Below, piece after piece: positions 8,311-16,063 of a stretch of 64,000 bases of DNA. The stretch comes from Hafnia psychrotolerans (lineage in GTDB: Bacteria > Pseudomonadota > Gammaproteobacteria > Enterobacterales > Enterobacteriaceae), in contig NZ_BMFZ01000002.1 of assembly GCF_014639435.1 (NCBI RefSeq), forward strand, positions 186,001 through 250,000. The letters run 5' to 3'. Under the pieces are notes generated by a model. The model saw nothing but the letters and a program-made list of their open reading frames with translations, ran no database searches and was not told where the DNA came from. Position 1 is the stretch's first letter. Every line of letters starts with the position of its first letter. A program made the translations under genes and the position numbers.

Positions 8311-10214
8311 TGACCCCATTGTTCACATTGACTCCGGCATCGCTGCTGGCGCTGGCGCTGATCCTCTGGCTGCTAAGCGGCATAGCCTGCTGGCTGGTGG
8401 CGGCTTCCGCCCGCCTGAGCAGCCTGATCTCCGGCGCGGGCAGCATGCTGGCCTCACTCGCGGTCATCACCGCCGCATTGCAGATTCTGCACAGCGGGCC
8501 AGCACAGCGCATCACCTTACCGGTGCTTGCCTATACCGCTGAGTTCAGTGTACTGAACGGCTTGCTGCTGCTGGCGATGTCAGTCCCGGCACTGTTTTGC
8601 AGCCTGTATGCCTGCGCATGGCTCAAGCGTGTGGACCGCCGCAAACGTGCGCACACCGGCCTGTGGTGTAACCTGCTCATGGCCGCACTGACGGCATCGG
8701 CGGTGTCTGCCAATGCCACTGAACTGATTTTGATGATGGAAATGGCGGCGCTGTGCGCCTATTTCCTGATCGTGCAAACCGACGAGGTGAAAAGCCGTCG
8801 CGCCGGTCTGAATCAGTTTTTGTGTGGTCGTCTCGGCACGCTGTGCCTGATTCTGGCCTTTGCGCTGCTGCATCACGCCAGCGGGAGTGTGAATTTTGAG
8901 GTCTTGCGCCATACAGAATTCACCGCAGGCGTGAAATCTGTCGCCTTTCTCTTGGCGCTGACCGGTTTTGGGCTGTACGCCGGGATCATTCCGCTGCACG
9001 CCTGGGTGCCGCAATCGCATTCCAGCGCACCGGCCCATGCCGCGGCGCTGTTCTCTTCCGCCCTCATGAAAATGGGCATCCTGGGTGTCATAAAAGTCGG
9101 TCTGGATCTGCTCGGCGCACCGCCACTTTGGTGGGGCCTGGTGGTGTTACTCCTGGCGATCCTGACCGCGTTTATCGGTGGACTGTACGCACTGATGGAG
9201 CACGATATCCGCCGTCTGCTGGCGTATCACACGCTGGAAAACATCGGAATTATCCTGCTCGGCGTGGGCGGTGCAATGGTCGGCGTGGCGTTGAATCTGC
9301 CGATGCTGGCTTCTCTCGCGCTGCTGGCCGGTTTGTTCCATCTGTTCAACCACGGCCTGTTCAAAACCGCACTGTTCCTCGGTGCCGGTGAAGTCGAAAT
9401 GCAGACCGGGATAAAGGATATGGAAAAACTCGGCGGCATTGCCCGGCTGATGCCGTGGACCGCTGTGGCGATGCTGATTGCCCTGATGTCGATGGCAGCG
9501 CTGCCACCGCTGAACGGCTTCGCCAGTGAATGGCTGCTGTATCAGTCACTGTTCCAGCTCAGTAACAGTCATGTGTTGATTGCGCGTCTGCTCGGGCCAC
9601 TGCTGGCGGTCGGTCTGGCGCTGACCGGTGCGCTGGCGCTGATGTGTATTGCCAAAGTGTTCGGTGTGACCTTCCTCGGCGCACCGCGCAGTCAGGCCGC
9701 TGCAAACGCCACACCGGCACCGCTGCCGATGACACTAAGCAGCGTGCTGCTGGCACTTTTATGCGTCATTTTCGGTATCGCATCACCCTGGGTAATCCCG
9801 CATTTCTCCGCCGTGGCGACTTCGCTACTCAATGCGCCGCTTATGCCGTTTGCCTCTCACGACACAGTGGTTTCCGGTATCGCTGGCGTCTCCGCGCCGA
9901 TGATTGCCCTGTTGCTGCTTGGTATGCCGATCTTACCCTGGCTGATTGCCAGCCTATTGCGAGGCAACCGCCTGCCCAATCGTCTGCGCGGCGACGCCTG
10001 GGCCTGCGGCTATGGTCATTCTCCTGACATGGTGGTGACCGCCACCGGTTTTGCCCAGCCGCTGCGTGTGATGTTTGCGCCGCTGTACCGTCTGCGAGTG
10101 TGCGCGACGCCTGCCGCACTGGTGGCCTCGCTGCATCAGGGCTGGCTCGGGGCGTTCTGCCGTCGTCTGGCTTTCATCGAACTGGCCGTGTTGCTGGTCG
10201 TGGCTTTCGCCTGA
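8307..10214 (+). CDS. hycC: FHL membrane subunit HycC (NuoL/M-like antiporter subunit)
   Basis: A 635-residue polytopic inner-membrane protein of the proton-translocating NADH dehydrogenase/Mrp antiporter family that anchors the hydrogenase arm. Typical signatures are GIIPLHAWVPQSHSSAPAHAAALFSS, LAYHTLENIGIILLG and ALPPLNGFASEW. The conserved His/Lys-rich transmembrane helices of NuoL-like subunits are present. It is slightly longer than E. coli HycC (608). The start has GGAGG upstream and two adjacent ATG codons (8307 and 8310); either could be used. Confidence 0.95.
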   Translation: MMTPLFTLTPASLLALALILWLLSGIACWLVAASARLSSLISGAGSMLASLAVITAALQILHSGPAQRITLPVLAYTAEFSVLNGLLLLAMSVPALFCSLYACAWLKRVDRRKRAHTGLWCNLLMAALTASAVSANATELILMMEMAALCAYFLIVQTDEVKSRRAGLNQFLCGRLGTLCLILAFALLHHASGSVNFEVLRHTEFTAGVKSVAFLLALTGFGLYAGIIPLHAWVPQSHSSAPAHAAALFSSALMKMGILGVIKVGLDLLGAPPLWWGLVVLLLAILTAFIGGLYALMEHDIRRLLAYHTLENIGIILLGVGGAMVGVALNLPMLASLALLAGLFHLFNHGLFKTALFLGAGEVEMQTGIKDMEKLGGIARLMPWTAVAMLIALMSMAALPPLNGFASEWLLYQSLFQLSNSHVLIARLLGPLLAVGLALTGALALMCIAKVFGVTFLGAPRSQAAANATPAPLPMTLSSVLLALLCVIFGIASPWVIPHFSAVATSLLNAPLMPFASHDTVVSGIAGVSAPMIALLLLGMPILPWLIASLLRGNRLPNRLRGDAWACGYGHSPDMVVTATGFAQPLRVMFAPLYRLRVCATPAALVASLHQGWLGAFCRRLAFIELAVLLVVAFA

Positions 10215-10224
10215 GGAACTGACT

Positions 10225-11178
10225 ATGAATTTTCCCGTTTTGATGAGTAACGCGCTGTGGCCGCTGGCGCTGATTCAGGCCATTGCGCTGCTGGCCGTTG
10301 CGCCGCTGTTTGCCGGTTTCAGCCGCGTGATGCGCGCCAGAATGCACAACCGGCAAGGGCCGGGCGTGTTACAGGAATATCGCGACATGGCCAAATTACT
10401 GAAACGGCAAAGTGTCGCTCCGGCGGCATCCGGCGCGGCGTTTCGCAGTATGCCGTATCTGCTGACCGGCGGATTACTGGTGATTGCGACTGCCCTGCCG
10501 ATGGTCACGCTGGCATCGCCGATGGGTGCCGCCGGGGATCTGATCACCGTCATTTATCTGTTCGCCGTGGTGCGCTTCGTGTTCGCCATCGCGGGTTTGG
10601 ATACGGGCAGTCCGTTCACCGGCATCGGTGCCAGCCGCGAAGCGGTGCTCGGGGTATTGGTCGAGCCAATTTTGCTGCTTGGCCTGTGGGTCGCGGCGCT
10701 GGTGGCCGGTTCAACGTCACTCGGCGCAATCGCTGACTGCGTGCGTCACTGGCCGGTGTCCTCTTCCTTAACGCTGATCCTGGCCGGTCTGGCTTGCGCG
10801 TTTGCCACCTATATCGAAATGGGCAAGCTGCCGTTTGATATGGCGGAAGCCGAACAGGAATTGCAGGAAGGCCCGCTGACCGAATATTCCGGCGCGGCAT
10901 TGGGTGTGCTGAAAATGGGTATCAGCCTGAAGCAGCTGGTGGTGTTACAGCTGTTCCTCGGTCTTTTTTTCCCGTTCGGGCTGGCTCAACACATCACGCC
11001 GCTGAACCTGCTGATCGCCGTGGTGTTGTGCCTGCTGAAACTTCTAATCGCCGTTTTTCTGGTGGCGCTGGTCGAAAACAGCGTCGCCCGTCTGCGCTTT
11101 CTTAAAACCTCCCGCACGACCTGGGCGGGCTTTGGGCTGGCGTTTCTGGCGCTGGTGTCCTGGCTGGTCGCTGGCTGA
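10225..11178 (+). CDS. hycD: FHL membrane subunit HycD (NuoH-like)
   Basis: A 317-residue integral membrane subunit homologous to NuoH of complex I. It forms the interface between the membrane arm and the hydrogenase. The family motifs RQGPGVLQEYRDMAKLLKR near residue 45 and KLPFDMAEAEQELQEGPLTEYSG are both present. The start at 10225 follows a TGA-GGA stretch ten bases after the hycC stop; an in-frame extension upstream lies inside hycC and is rejected. Confidence 0.95.
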   Translation: MNFPVLMSNALWPLALIQAIALLAVAPLFAGFSRVMRARMHNRQGPGVLQEYRDMAKLLKRQSVAPAASGAAFRSMPYLLTGGLLVIATALPMVTLASPMGAAGDLITVIYLFAVVRFVFAIAGLDTGSPFTGIGASREAVLGVLVEPILLLGLWVAALVAGSTSLGAIADCVRHWPVSSSLTLILAGLACAFATYIEMGKLPFDMAEAEQELQEGPLTEYSGAALGVLKMGISLKQLVVLQLFLGLFFPFGLAQHITPLNLLIAVVLCLLKLLIAVFLVALVENSVARLRFLKTSRTTWAGFGLAFLALVSWLVAG

Positions 11179-11194
11179 CCTGACATTTTTCTTG

Positions 11195-11210
11195 TCCCGC
11201 TGCGGCGGGA
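11195..11210 (+). other. Small intercistronic hairpin before hycE
   Basis: TCCCGC-TGCG-GCGGGA is a 6-bp GC-rich stem with a 4-nt loop. It ends directly before the AGAGG ribosome-binding site of hycE, in the only sizeable gap inside hycB-hycI. It could tune the translation or stability of the large-subunit message. No T-run follows, so it is not an intrinsic terminator. Confidence 0.4.
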
Positions 11211-11222
11211 AGAGGCTTTGTA

Positions 11223-12947
11223 ATGAGTAATTTCAATACTGCGTTAAACCAAAATCCGGTCGGCAAACATTATCTGGCCGCGCTGGCGAAGCAGTTTCCG
11301 TCGGCAATATTAGGCAGCGAATGGCAGACCGACACGCAGGCAACCGTGACCATCAAACTGAACGCGTTGCCGGAAGTGGTCGAGTGGCTGTACTACCAGC
11401 AGGGCGGCTGGCTGTCGGTGCTGTTCGGCAATGATGAACGCACGCTGTGCGGCAATTACGCGTTGTATTACGTGCTGTCGATGGAGCAAGGCGTGAAGTG
11501 CTGGATCACGGTGCGCACCGAAGTGGATCCGATTTCGCTGGAGTTCCCTTCTGTGACCCCACGCGTGCCCGCCGCCGTCTGGGGCGAACGCGAAGTCCGG
11601 GATATGTACGGTCTGCGCCCGGTCGGATTGCCGGACGAACGCCGTCTGGTACTGCCCGATGACTGGCCTGACGATTTATATCCGTTGCGTAAAGATTCGA
11701 TGGATTATCGCCAGCGCCCCGCGCCAACGACCGATGAAGAAACCTACCCGTTTATTTCCGAGGCCAAAGAAGGCAGCAAAATCGTGCCGATTGGCCCGCT
11801 GCACGTCACGTCTGACGAACCCGGACATTTCCGTCTGTTCGTCGACGGCGAAGACATTATCGATGCCGACTACCGCCTGTTCTACGTCCATCGCGGCATG
11901 GAAAAACTGGCCGAAACCCGCATGGGTTACAACGAAGTGACCTTCCTGTCAGACCGCGTCTGCGGTATCTGCGGCTTTACGCACAGCGTGGCCTACACCT
12001 CGTCGGTGGAAAATGCGATGGGGATCGTGGTGCCGGAACGTGCGCAGATGATCCGCTCGATTCTGCTGGAAGTTGAACGCCTGCACAGCCACTTGCTGAA
12101 CCTCGGGCTGGCCTGTCATTTCGTCGGCTTTGATTCCGGCTTTATGCAGTTTTTCCGCGTGCGCGAGCAGTCCATGAAAATGGCTGAAATCCTCACCGGC
12201 GCGCGTAAAACCTACGGCATGAATCTGATTGGCGGTATGCGTCGCGACATCCTAAAAGAGGACATGATCGCCACCATCGCGTTGGCAGGCAGCATGCGCC
12301 GTGACCTGCATGAACTGGTGGATATTCTGCTCAGCACGCCGAATACCGAACAACGCAGCGTCGGGGTCGGCATTCTGGATCCACAGGTGGCGCGCGATTT
12401 CAGCAACGTCGGTCCGATGGTGCGCGGCAGCGGCCACCGCCGCGATATGCGCCAGGATCATCCTTACGCCGGGTACGCCAAGCTGCCGTTTGAAATTTGC
12501 AGCGAAACCGGTAACGACGTCTATTCCCGCCTGAAAGTCCGCATCCACGAAGTCTTTAATTCGCTGAACATGATCGAGTTCGGCCTGCAAAGCTTGCCAG
12601 GCGGCCCGCTGGCAGTCGAGGGCTTCAATTATATTCCGCACCGTTTTGCGCTGGGTTTTGCCGAAGCGCCGCGCGGCGATGACATTCACTGGAGCATGAC
12701 CGGTGATAACCAGAAGCTATTTCGCTGGCGCTGCCGTGCGGCAACCTACGCCAACTGGCCGACGCTACGCTACATGCTGCGCGGCAATACCGTGTCCGAC
12801 GCACCGCTGATCATCGGCAGCCTTGATCCCTGTTATTCCTGCACCGACCGCATGACGGTGGTCGATGTCCGCAAGAAAACGACCCTCGTCGTGCCCTACA
12901 AAGAGATCGAACGTTACGGCATTGAACGCAAAAACTCGCCGCTTTAA
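11223..12947 (+). CDS. hycE: Hydrogenase-3 large subunit HycE precursor
   Basis: Group 4 [NiFe]-hydrogenase catalytic subunit that reduces protons to H2. The 574-residue precursor fuses an N-terminal NuoC-like (30 kDa) domain (about 1-175) to a NuoD/large-subunit domain. The NiFe ligands are the CxxC pairs C247/C250 (RVCGICGFTH) and C537/C540 (DPCYSCTDR). A 31-residue C-terminal extension after the TDR motif matches the peptide that HycI cleaves after the equivalent Arg537 of E. coli HycE, so the maturation route is conserved. The start has AGAGG upstream. Confidence 0.97.
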   Translation: MSNFNTALNQNPVGKHYLAALAKQFPSAILGSEWQTDTQATVTIKLNALPEVVEWLYYQQGGWLSVLFGNDERTLCGNYALYYVLSMEQGVKCWITVRTEVDPISLEFPSVTPRVPAAVWGEREVRDMYGLRPVGLPDERRLVLPDDWPDDLYPLRKDSMDYRQRPAPTTDEETYPFISEAKEGSKIVPIGPLHVTSDEPGHFRLFVDGEDIIDADYRLFYVHRGMEKLAETRMGYNEVTFLSDRVCGICGFTHSVAYTSSVENAMGIVVPERAQMIRSILLEVERLHSHLLNLGLACHFVGFDSGFMQFFRVREQSMKMAEILTGARKTYGMNLIGGMRRDILKEDMIATIALAGSMRRDLHELVDILLSTPNTEQRSVGVGILDPQVARDFSNVGPMVRGSGHRRDMRQDHPYAGYAKLPFEICSETGNDVYSRLKVRIHEVFNSLNMIEFGLQSLPGGPLAVEGFNYIPHRFALGFAEAPRGDDIHWSMTGDNQKLFRWRCRAATYANWPTLRYMLRGNTVSDAPLIIGSLDPCYSCTDRMTVVDVRKKTTLVVPYKEIERYGIERKNSPL

Positions 12948-12960
12948 GGAACGGCTCATC

Positions 12961-13518
12961 ATGCTGAAATTGATTAAAAAAGTGCTAAAAACCGGCACGG
13001 CAACGGTGGCCTATCCGTTTAAACCGCTGGATCTGGCGCCGAATTTTCGCGGCAAACCGCAATATAACGCGCAGCAGTGTATCGCCTGCGGTGCCTGCGC
13101 CAATGCCTGCCCATCCAATGCGTTGACCATGACCACGGCAGAAGACGGCGAAAGTATTCGCTGGTCGCTATTTTTAGGCCGCTGCATTTTCTGCGCCCGC
13201 TGCGAGGAGGTCTGTCCGACGGCGGCAATCACGCTCTCACAGGAATTCGAGCTGGCGGTATGGCGCAAAGAGGACTTGTTCGAAACCGCCGATTTTCCCG
13301 TCTGCCACTGCCATGAATGCGGCAAGCCTTACGCCGTGCAAAAGGAAATCGATTTCGCGCTCAGCCTGTTACAGGAGAACGGCGCACTGAGTGACCAGCA
13401 AATCGACGACCGCCGGGCGCAGTATGAGACCTGCCCGGCCTGCAAAAAACTGCACTGTCTTTCATCCACCGACCGGATTGATATCGGCCGTCATATGACC
13501 ACGGAGGCGCAGTCATGA
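12961..13518 (+). CDS. hycF: FHL ferredoxin subunit HycF (NuoI-like)
   Basis: A 185-residue subunit with two [4Fe-4S] motifs ([12 protein letters not shown] and [12 protein letters not shown]) that relays electrons between HycB and HycG. Additional C-terminal CxxC pairs ([15 protein letters not shown]) may hold a mononuclear metal. The start at 12961 ([12 protein letters not shown]) has AAGGA upstream and lies 13 bp after hycE; the longer in-frame version would read into hycE and is rejected. It overlaps hycG by four bases. Confidence 0.95.
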   Translation: MLKLIKKVLKTGTATVAYPFKPLDLAPNFRGKPQYNAQQCIACGACANACPSNALTMTTAEDGESIRWSLFLGRCIFCARCEEVCPTAAITLSQEFELAVWRKEDLFETADFPVCHCHECGKPYAVQKEIDFALSLLQENGALSDQQIDDRRAQYETCPACKKLHCLSSTDRIDIGRHMTTEAQS

Positions 13519-14312
13519 GCCAGACACTGATCGGCCCGCGTGACGGAAATGGCCTGCCGGTGCCCGTCACTGTTGACGAGAGCATCGCCAAATTAAAATC
13601 GACCTTACTCACCAGCATCCGCCGCTCTGCCTACGTATACCGTGTGGACTGCGGCGGCTGCAACGGTTGCGAAATTGAAATTTTCGCCGCGATTTCACCC
13701 CTGTTCGATGCCGAGCGCTTTGGTATCAAAGTCGTGCCATCACCGCGTCACGCCGACATTCTGCTGTTCACCGGTGCCGTCACCCGCGCCATGCGCGTCC
13801 CCGCGCTGCGTGCCTGGGATTCTGCACCGGATCCGAAAATCTGTATTTCCTACGGTGCCTGTGGCAATAGCGGCGGCATCTTCCACGACCTGTATTGCGT
13901 GTGGGGCGGCACCGACAAAATCGTGCCGGTCGACGTGTACATCCCGGGCTGCCCGCCGACACCCGCCGCCACGATTTACGGTTTTGCGATGGCGCTGGGC
14001 CTGCTCGATCAGAAAATCAAAGGTCAACAGCACGATGATGCCGCGATGCTTCCGGCGTCACTATTGCACCCCGATTTGCCGCAGCCGCTGCGCGTGTTGC
14101 TCGACCGCGAAGCGCGGCGCATGGCCGGTTACCGCTATGGCCGCCAGATTGCCGACCGGTTTATGCAACTGGTCGCCGCGCCCGGCCCGCAAGCGGTGGA
14201 ACAGCGCGTGGCGGCGTATCTCGATGAACAAGGGGATATGCGGCTCAACGAAATTGTCGGCAACCTGCAACAGATTTACCAGCAGGTGCTGCGTGGGGAG
14301 GTTCATCTGTGA
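13515..14312 (+). CDS. hycG: Hydrogenase-3 small subunit HycG (NuoB-like)
   Basis: Small subunit of the group 4 hydrogenase with the proximal [4Fe-4S] cluster nearest the NiFe site. It is 265 residues long. Conserved features are [11 protein letters not shown], the [14 protein letters not shown] strand, YGACGNSGG and [10 protein letters not shown], which together provide the four cluster cysteines. GGAGG precedes the start. The C-terminal 80 residues beyond the NuoB core also occur in E. coli HycG. Confidence 0.96.
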   Translation: MSQTLIGPRDGNGLPVPVTVDESIAKLKSTLLTSIRRSAYVYRVDCGGCNGCEIEIFAAISPLFDAERFGIKVVPSPRHADILLFTGAVTRAMRVPALRAWDSAPDPKICISYGACGNSGGIFHDLYCVWGGTDKIVPVDVYIPGCPPTPAATIYGFAMALGLLDQKIKGQQHDDAAMLPASLLHPDLPQPLRVLLDREARRMAGYRYGRQIADRFMQLVAAPGPQAVEQRVAAYLDEQGDMRLNEIVGNLQQIYQQVLRGEVHL

Positions 14313-14791
14313 TGACGTCAGCCAACGACCAGCGTTATGCCCGGCATCAGAAGCCCGCGGGCAGCCCGTACGATAAAAACAAAGTGATTTTCTACTCGCT
14401 GAGTAGCAAGTTTGTCGATGAGAAAAGCGCGCAGAAACGCAGCTCGCAAAAGGTAAAGGAAGTGATTTATTACAGTCTGGCGATCGGCCATCACCTTGGC
14501 GTGATCGACTGTCTGACATCCCGGCTCGAATGCCCCCTCGAGGGCTACCGGCAATGGATAGATTGCCTGCCGGAAAACAGCGAGGCGCGCCGCAAACTGG
14601 CCGGTGTGCAGCGCTTTGGCGAAATTAATATCGACCGCAGTCACACGCACTGTCTGGCGCTGGCGCTGCGCGATGCCCGCCCGCAGATGAACATGCAGCA
14701 ACAGGGCTGGAGCGAACAGCTGATTGCCTTGCTCCAGCAAATCGAAAACGACCCCGCCATGTACCTGATGGTCAGGAGATACGATGCCTGA
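14312..14791 (+). CDS. hycH: FHL maturation protein HycH
   Basis: HycH is needed for maturation of HycE in E. coli; its biochemical role is not settled. The product is 159 residues from the ATG at 14312, which follows GGAGG; a GTG three bases earlier is an equally possible start. Visible conserved stretches are KVIFYSLSSKFVDE and KVKEVIYYSLAIGHHLGVIDCL. No metal-binding cluster was seen. It overlaps hycG at its 5' end and hycI by eight bases at its 3' end. Confidence 0.9.
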   Translation: MTSANDQRYARHQKPAGSPYDKNKVIFYSLSSKFVDEKSAQKRSSQKVKEVIYYSLAIGHHLGVIDCLTSRLECPLEGYRQWIDCLPENSEARRKLAGVQRFGEINIDRSHTHCLALALRDARPQMNMQQQGWSEQLIALLQQIENDPAMYLMVRRYDA

Positions 14792-15269
14792 TTTACCTTC
14801 CCACTATGCCCTGCTGTGCGTCGGCAACAGCATGATGGGTGACGACGGTGCCGGCCCGAGGCTGGCAGAACGGTGCGCTGAACAGCCGCTGAACGACTGG
14901 ACCGTGGTGGACGGCGGCGCCGCGCCGGAAAACGACATCGGTTTTCTACGCGCACTGCGCCCCGACCACCTGGTGATTGTCGATGCCACCGACATGGGGC
15001 TGGCACCCGGCGAAATGAGGATTATCGACGAAAATGACATCGGCGAGATGTTCATGATGACCACCCATAACCTGCCGCTGACGTTTTTAATCCAGCAACT
15101 GCGGGAGGACATCCCGAACATCACGTTTGTCGGCATCCAGCCGGATGTCGTGGCGTTTTACTACCCGATGAGTCCGGTGGTTGAACAGGCGGTTTGCCGT
15201 TTGCATCAGCTTTTGCCGCAGCTTCAAACCGGGCTGGGTATCGCCCCTTATGTGGCCGAAATGGCCTGA
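14784..15269 (+). CDS. hycI: Hydrogenase-3 maturation endopeptidase HycI
   Basis: Nickel-dependent aspartic-type protease (HupD/HyaD family) that removes the C-terminal peptide of pre-HycE once nickel has been inserted. It has 161 residues versus 156 in E. coli. Characteristic blocks are LCVGNSMMGDDGAGP, the VVDGGAAPEN strand, HLVIVDATDMGL, which carries a nickel-binding Asp, and TTHNLPL with the conserved His. It is the last gene of the hyc operon. Confidence 0.95.
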   Translation: MPDLPSHYALLCVGNSMMGDDGAGPRLAERCAEQPLNDWTVVDGGAAPENDIGFLRALRPDHLVIVDATDMGLAPGEMRIIDENDIGEMFMMTTHNLPLTFLIQQLREDIPNITFVGIQPDVVAFYYPMSPVVEQAVCRLHQLLPQLQTGLGIAPYVAEMA

Positions 15270-15278
15270 CATCGGTTT

Positions 15279-15338
15279 TCGACACAACTGTCGAGGCGGT
15301 GACGACGCGGGCATGACGTCAGCGACGAATGTCGTCAC
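15279..15338. promoter_or_regulatory. Candidate FhlA-binding region upstream of hydN
   Basis: This contains a perfect TCGACA-CAAC-TGTCGA palindrome (15279-15294) and a larger inverted repeat GTGACGAC (15299-15306) / GTCGTCAC (15331-15338) enclosing TGACGTCA. The TCGACA/TGTCGA halves are the same as in the hyp-hyc intergenic element. It lies about 60-120 bp upstream of the promoter-like element at 15399-15412, a normal distance for an enhancer-type activator. Confidence 0.5.
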
Positions 15339-15398
15339 TGTAAGAAACACATATCCTAACCTGATGAATAACATCGACAAAAATAAACACACAGAACT

Positions 15399-15412
15399 GG
15401 CATGGTTTATGT
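15399..15412 (+). promoter_or_regulatory. Sigma-54-like promoter for hydN with a non-consensus -12
   Basis: CTGGCATGGTTTATGTAT resembles the hycA promoter of this window base for base (CTGGCACGCTTTATGCGA), but the -12 dinucleotide is GT rather than GC. The spacing GG-N10-GT is correct. It lies 82 bp upstream of hydN. Confidence 0.5.
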
Positions 15413-15494
15413 ATAGCCAGTTACTGCAAACATTAAACCACCCTATTTCAATCCAAGGCGTCGTCAATGACGAAAGGGATTTGGAGACAAAAAC

Positions 15495-16040
15495 ATGAAC
15501 CGGTTCATCATCGCCGATCCAAAAAAATGCATCGGCTGCCGTACCTGTGAGATTGCCTGTGTGATGGCCCACAGTGAATCGCAGGATATCTCTCTACTCA
15601 ACGCCGCCACGTTTGCGCCGCGTTTGCATGTGATCAAAGGCGTTAATCTCAGTACCGCCGTCATGTGCCGCCAGTGTGAGGATGCGCCCTGCGCTAACGT
15701 TTGTCCGAACGGGGCTATCAGCCGCGTCGGTGACCGCGTTCAAGTCATGCAGGAGCGCTGCATTGGCTGCAAAACCTGCGTCGTTGCCTGCCCTTACGGC
15801 GCGATGGAAGTCGTCACTAAACCAATCTTCCGCCAGAACGGCGCGGCCATGACCGCGACCTCTGACAAAGCCGAAGCGCATAAATGCGACCTGTGCCACG
15901 CCCGGCCAGCAGGACCTGCCTGTATGGAAATCTGCCCGACCAAAGCCCTGTTCGCCATTGATCGTAATCACTTACAGGAAATGAACGCAGAAAAACGCCG
16001 CCGCGCTGCGCTCGATAGCACCTCTCCCCTGCTGTTTTAA
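15495..16040 (+). CDS. hydN: Electron-transport protein HydN (four [4Fe-4S] ferredoxin)
   Basis: A HycB-like polyferredoxin of 181 residues (E. coli 175) linked to formate dehydrogenase H activity. Four cluster motifs are visible: CIGCRTCEIAC, CEDAPCANVCP, CIGCKTCVVACP and CDLCHARPAGPACMEICP. GGAG precedes the ATG. Here it heads an apparent hydN-fdhF-hypF-permease operon, placing it directly next to its presumed partner fdhF, whereas in E. coli fdhF stands elsewhere. Confidence 0.94.
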   Translation: MNRFIIADPKKCIGCRTCEIACVMAHSESQDISLLNAATFAPRLHVIKGVNLSTAVMCRQCEDAPCANVCPNGAISRVGDRVQVMQERCIGCKTCVVACPYGAMEVVTKPIFRQNGAAMTATSDKAEAHKCDLCHARPAGPACMEICPTKALFAIDRNHLQEMNAEKRRRAALDSTSPLLF

Positions 16041-16063
16041 CCTCGAATAGAGGAAGGAAAAAC

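Noticed and set aside
9128..9391. Open frames antisense or in shifted frames inside hycC, hycE, fdhF, hypF and other GC-rich genes
   Set aside because: They are shadows of the strongly coding frames: Arg/Ala/Pro-rich, without ribosome-binding sites or family motifs.
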